This document shows positions 61,571 to 64,000 of a DNA stretch of 64,000 bases, one piece after another. The stretch covers positions 1 to 64,000 of the forward strand of contig JAKAKJ010000027.1 in the NCBI GenBank assembly GCA_021824575.1. The letters run 5' to 3'. This DNA comes from Chloroflexota bacterium (GTDB lineage Bacteria; Chloroflexota; Anaerolineae; Anaerolineales; Villigracilaceae). Numbering within the stretch: position 1 is the stretch's first letter; every line of letters begins with the position of its first letter. The translations under genes and the position numbers were made by a program. The notes under the pieces are model-generated. The model was given only the letters and a program-made list of their open reading frames with translations, had not been told where the DNA came from and did no database searches.

Positions 61571-61743
61571 CTGCAGCCGCAAGGCAATGACTGAACGGAC
61601 GGCCTCTCAGTGAGAGGCGAGGGTCATCATGGAAACGTGGTGGCCTCCCGAAATCCTGGTCTGACCGACCGGATGGACTTGGAAAGGAGATGCAAATCCT
61701 TGATTCTATGCGACTGCCTCCTTCCGAGTGGCAGTCTTTTTTT
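61571..61743 (+). ncRNA. Candidate molybdenum-cofactor riboswitch leader
   Basis: A GC-rich structured leader upstream of the FmdE gene. The stems are: GCCTCTC/GAGAGGC at 61602-61618; a ten-bp stem GGTCATCATG/CGTGGTGGCC at 61622-61645 closed by a GAAA tetraloop; an eight-bp stem ATCC-GGTC/GACCGGAT at 61653-61674 with one bulged U; then a terminator. Position before Moco-related genes, several stable stems and a terminator are as in Moco RNA-type riboswitches. I did not compare it with a covariance model. Confidence 0.5.
61712..61743 (+). terminator. Intrinsic terminator ending the structured leader
   Basis: A seven-bp stem GACTGCC / GGCAGTC with an 11-base loop is followed by seven T residues (61737-61743). 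It stops only ten bases before ATG 61754, so read-through must be controlled by the preceding structures or the operon would be silent. Confidence 0.8.
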
Positions 61744-61753
61744 GGGAGTAAAC

Positions 61754-62362
61754 ATGAAAGATCTTCAAACCCTGCTTGAAATTTCGTCGCGCGGACATAA
61801 TCATCTTTGTCCTCGGCAGATTCTTGGCGTCCGTATGGGGCTGGCTGGTTCTGCTGCGTTGGGGCTGGAGCCACCTTGCATGGACAAACGCCTGTTGGTC
61901 CTTGTGGAAACCGACGGCTGTTTTGCAGATGGCATCATCGCTGCCACAGGCTGCGCAGTCGGACACCGTACGTTGCGAGTGGAAGATTATGGCAAAGCAG
62001 CAGCCACTTTCGTGGACACTCATGGGGGCCGCGCCATACGGGTCGCACCGGCTCTGGATATTCGGGCGCGTGCCTATATTTATGCTGCCGAGGAGTCGCG
62101 GCACTATTTTGCGCAAATGCAGGCTTACCAGGTTATGCCCGACGAAGAAATGTTTACCTTCAACGAAGTTCGGCTGACCACATCTGTCGAGGCGATTATC
62201 TCGCGCCCCGGCTTACGAGTTGATTGTGAGGTATGTGGTGAAGAGATCATGAACGAGCGTGAGGTCGTCGTGGACGGCTTGCGGGTTTGCAGCGCCTGTG
62301 CGGGTCATTCGTATTACCAGATACCCACAGTAGTTCCCACCTTTGCTGAACATCGTGAATGA
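61754..62362 (+). CDS. FmdE-family protein with C-terminal zinc ribbon
   Basis: A 202-residue protein related to formylmethanofuran dehydrogenase subunit E. The N-terminal FmdE motif GHNHLCPRQILGVRMGL carries His15, His17 and Cys19. ETDGCFADGIIAATGCAVG is typical. A C-terminal four-Cys ribbon (CEVCGEEI ... CSAC) follows. Such proteins lie near molybdenum or tungsten enzymes but their role is unclear. ATG 61754 is in a good position after the leader. An in-frame codon at 61610 is inside the leader RNA and rejected. Confidence 0.85.
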   Translation: MKDLQTLLEISSRGHNHLCPRQILGVRMGLAGSAALGLEPPCMDKRLLVLVETDGCFADGIIAATGCAVGHRTLRVEDYGKAAATFVDTHGGRAIRVAPALDIRARAYIYAAEESRHYFAQMQAYQVMPDEEMFTFNEVRLTTSVEAIISRPGLRVDCEVCGEEIMNEREVVVDGLRVCSACAGHSYYQIPTVVPTFAEHRE

Positions 62363-62383
62363 TATTTTTACCTGCTTGAATGA

Positions 62384-62536
62384 ATGAGACGAAATGAATT
62401 CGATGCCACGCCGATGGCAATCTATCCAAGTTTCGACAACAGCCTCGGTGCCGCCGTCACACCATTGGTCCTTTTGATTGGCATTTCTGTTGTTCTGTTA
62501 AGCATTGCAAGACGATTGGACAATCAGGAACATTAA
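62384..62536 (+). pseudogene. Remnant of a molybdate ABC permease (modB-like) C-terminus
   Basis: A 50-codon frame. The residues TPMAIYPSFDNSLGAAVTPL, then LIGISVVLLSIARRL, match the last part of ModB/WtpB-type permeases, where TxPxAIY leads to the final helix. No upstream permease sequence remains in frame: a stop lies directly before it, and the FmdE gene ends 21 bases upstream. This is a relic or a small membrane protein derived from it. Confidence 0.45.
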
Positions 62537-62574
62537 GAACATTCTTGGATATTACATGGAAATGGAACAAAGTC

Positions 62575-63564
62575 ATGTTCATTGATCCCTTTGGCCGCGC
62601 CATCACCTATCTACGTATCTCCGTCACCGACCGCTGCAATTTGCGTTGTGTGTACTGCATGCCCAAAGAGGGCATCCACTGGCAGCCGCGTGTAGATCAG
62701 CTTTCGGTAGATGAGATTGTCCGGGTCGCAGGAGCCGCTGTCCGGGGTGGGGTGAAGCGGATTCGTCTCACGGGCGGCGAGCCGCTGGTTCATCCACACA
62801 TTCTTGAGATTGTCCGCCGCATTGCCTCCATACCCAATATCGAAGAAGTGACTCTCACAACGAATGCGATGTTGTTGGAGCGACTGGCTCAGCCGCTGGC
62901 AAATGCGGGCCTCAAACGCATCAATATCAGCCTGGATACCCTGGATCCTGAGAAATACAGGCGCATCACGCGCGGGGGAAAAATTGACCGTGTCTGGAGC
63001 GGAATCGCAGCCGCCGAACGAGCGCATCTCGCACCTCTCAAGCTGAATACGGTTATCGTGCGCGGCCTCAACGCCGACGAATTGCCCGCCTTGGCCCGTC
63101 TGACGCTGGAGCATGACTGGCATGTGCGTTTCATCGAACTCATGCCGATTGGCAACACACAGGAATGGGGGGAAGGTTTCCCCACACCTGATGAACGATA
63201 CGTCTCCGTTCAGGGGATGCGCGCCGCGCTTTCCGCCTTCAACTTGCAGCCCGCGTCTCAACCCCAGGGCAGCGGTCCGGCGCGGACGTTTCGCATTCCG
63301 GGCGCACTTGGCACGGTTGGATTCATCTCACCCCTGGGCGAACACTTTTGTGAGAGTTGCAATCGACTGCGCTTGACGTCCGATGGAAAATTGCGTTCAT
63401 GCTTGGTGGTCCCGAATGAAGTTTCCTTGCGCGGTGCGTTACGTACAGGTCAACCCCTGGAAGAATATCTTCATCAGGCAGTTTCAAATAAGCCTGCACG
63501 CCACGACCTGCAGGTTGCTGTGTCAGCTGGATCGCAACGCGGCATGAGCCAAATCGGCGGATAA
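62575..63564 (+). CDS. moaA: GTP 3',8-cyclase MoaA
   Basis: A 329-residue radical SAM enzyme for the first step of molybdenum cofactor synthesis. The first cluster motif is CNLRCVYC (about residues 21-28), with RIRLTGGEPLVHPHILEI. A second C-terminal cluster uses CESCNRLRLTSDGKLRSCL. The C-terminus ends in Gly-Gly (MSQIGG), which is needed for activity. ATG 62575 is chosen because the conserved N-terminus MFIDPFGRAITYLRIS begins there. No other moa gene is in the window, so the rest of the pathway is elsewhere. Confidence 0.95.
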   Translation: MFIDPFGRAITYLRISVTDRCNLRCVYCMPKEGIHWQPRVDQLSVDEIVRVAGAAVRGGVKRIRLTGGEPLVHPHILEIVRRIASIPNIEEVTLTTNAMLLERLAQPLANAGLKRINISLDTLDPEKYRRITRGGKIDRVWSGIAAAERAHLAPLKLNTVIVRGLNADELPALARLTLEHDWHVRFIELMPIGNTQEWGEGFPTPDERYVSVQGMRAALSAFNLQPASQPQGSGPARTFRIPGALGTVGFISPLGEHFCESCNRLRLTSDGKLRSCLVVPNEVSLRGALRTGQPLEEYLHQAVSNKPARHDLQVAVSAGSQRGMSQIGG

Positions 63565-63762
63565 ACTGCGGATTATCTTCTTGCCTCGAGTGCATCCGAC
63601 GACTATGAAGAGGCAGCCAAGATTAGCTGATTCTGCAATGAGTTGACCTCGACTCCGAGGTTATCCACATCCTGTGATGGCGGATATTGTTTGGCAACGG
63701 CATTGGCCGCAAGGTTTTATGGTTGTTTAATGTTTGATTTCATGTGAGGGTAAAATTACCAA
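63565..63762. other. Short gap after moaA
   Basis: A region of 198 bases. A six-bp stem ACCTCG/CGAGGT (63646-63661) might be a weak terminator. No gene or repeat is seen. Confidence 0.3.
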
Positions 63763-64000
63763 ATGTCTTCGTATTGTGAATACTGCAACTTGCATCCAGA
63801 AGATACCTTCAATAAGGTTTACCATGACACACAGTATGGTTTTCCGCTTAAAGATGATAATTTGTTGTTCGAACGTTTGATGTTGGAGATCAATCAGGCG
63901 GGGCTTTCGTGGACCACCATTTTGAAAAAGAAGGATAACTTTCGCCGCGCGTATCACGGCTTCGATATTGACAAGGTTGCGGCGTATGGCAGACGCGATG
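63763..64000 (+). CDS. tag: DNA-3-methyladenine glycosylase I, N-terminal part (truncated by window edge)
   Basis: The 79 visible codons from ATG 63763 read MSSYCEYCNLHPEDTF, then YHDTQYGFPLKDDNLLFERL and EINQAGLSWTTILKKKDNFR, matching Tag: the YHD-x2-(W/Y)G-x-P block and the QAGLSW...ILKK helix. Zinc-ligand Cys and His lie at the N-terminus. The rest lies beyond the right edge. It removes 3-methyladenine from alkylated DNA. Confidence 0.85.
   Translation, partial: MSSYCEYCNLHPEDTFNKVYHDTQYGFPLKDDNLLFERLMLEINQAGLSWTTILKKKDNFRRAYHGFDIDKVAAYGRRD

Noticed and set aside
61571-61743. Cobalamin or glycine riboswitch as explanation of the leader
   Set aside because: The conserved boxes of those classes are not present; the gene context points to molybdenum cofactor instead.
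61610-61753. N-terminal extension of the FmdE-family protein
   Set aside because: The codons fall in the structured leader and terminator, and the conserved protein starts at ATG 61754.

Overview
The window looks like chromosome from an uncultured Chloroflexota bacterium, probably of the Anaerolineae. The basis is gene content: a V/A-type ATPase, a methylmalonyl-CoA epimerase, NarX-type two-component pairs, GT87 and GT-C-like membrane proteins, and scattered GC-rich inverted repeats. The assignment is inference, because no rRNA or tRNA gene was found. Genes are closely packed, often with ATGA overlaps.

Region 1 (1-11.3 kb) is general genome. It holds the end of a V/A-type ATPase operon (G/H, C and the N-terminal part of I, running off the left edge), an ABC-2 exporter pair, a CPBP protease, an ECF sigma/anti-sigma pair, galactokinase, an acyltransferase-like protein, the AzlC/AzlD amino-acid exporter and a ferritin-like protein.

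Region 2 (11.6-22.7 kb, minus strand) is a ten-gene surface-sugar operon. RfbF, RfbG, RfbH (E1, with His replacing the PLP lysine) and an E3-like flavin reductase make a CDP-3,6-dideoxy-4-keto-hexose. They are followed by a short-chain dehydrogenase, a sugar C-methyltransferase-like protein, an FkbM methyltransferase, an acetolactate-synthase-like TPP enzyme, a NeuB/SpsE homologue and a GT2 glycosyltransferase. The mix resembles yersiniose-type branched sugar synthesis combined with C-methylation.

Region 3 (23-40.5 kb) is mostly housekeeping. It carries a diguanylate cyclase, CoA-binding protein, ICMT-like protein, CYTH protein, methylmalonyl-CoA epimerase, TilS, a catalytically degenerate XerC-like protein, FolC, Lon, an SDR, an Xaa-Pro peptidase and large membrane glycosyltransferase-like proteins. 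A dispersed inverted repeat has entered the 3' end of folC.

Region 4 (40.6-63.6 kb, plus strand) is the most unusual part: a self-contained molybdoenzyme respiration island. It has two NarX/LuxR-type two-component systems and two DMSO-reductase-family enzymes. One enzyme is cytoplasmic, with a pseudo-receiver domain fused to its N-terminus and its own FeS subunit and TorD chaperone. The other is Tat-exported, with DmsB- and DmsC-type subunits. The island also has a polyferredoxin/radical SAM pair, its own TatA-TatC-TatB translocase, a secreted WD40/three-haem/FecR-like membrane-anchored protein, and a second TorD. A structured leader with a terminator, probably a molybdenum-cofactor riboswitch, precedes an FmdE-family gene, a modB remnant and moaA. 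A partial DNA-3-methyladenine glycosylase closes the window.
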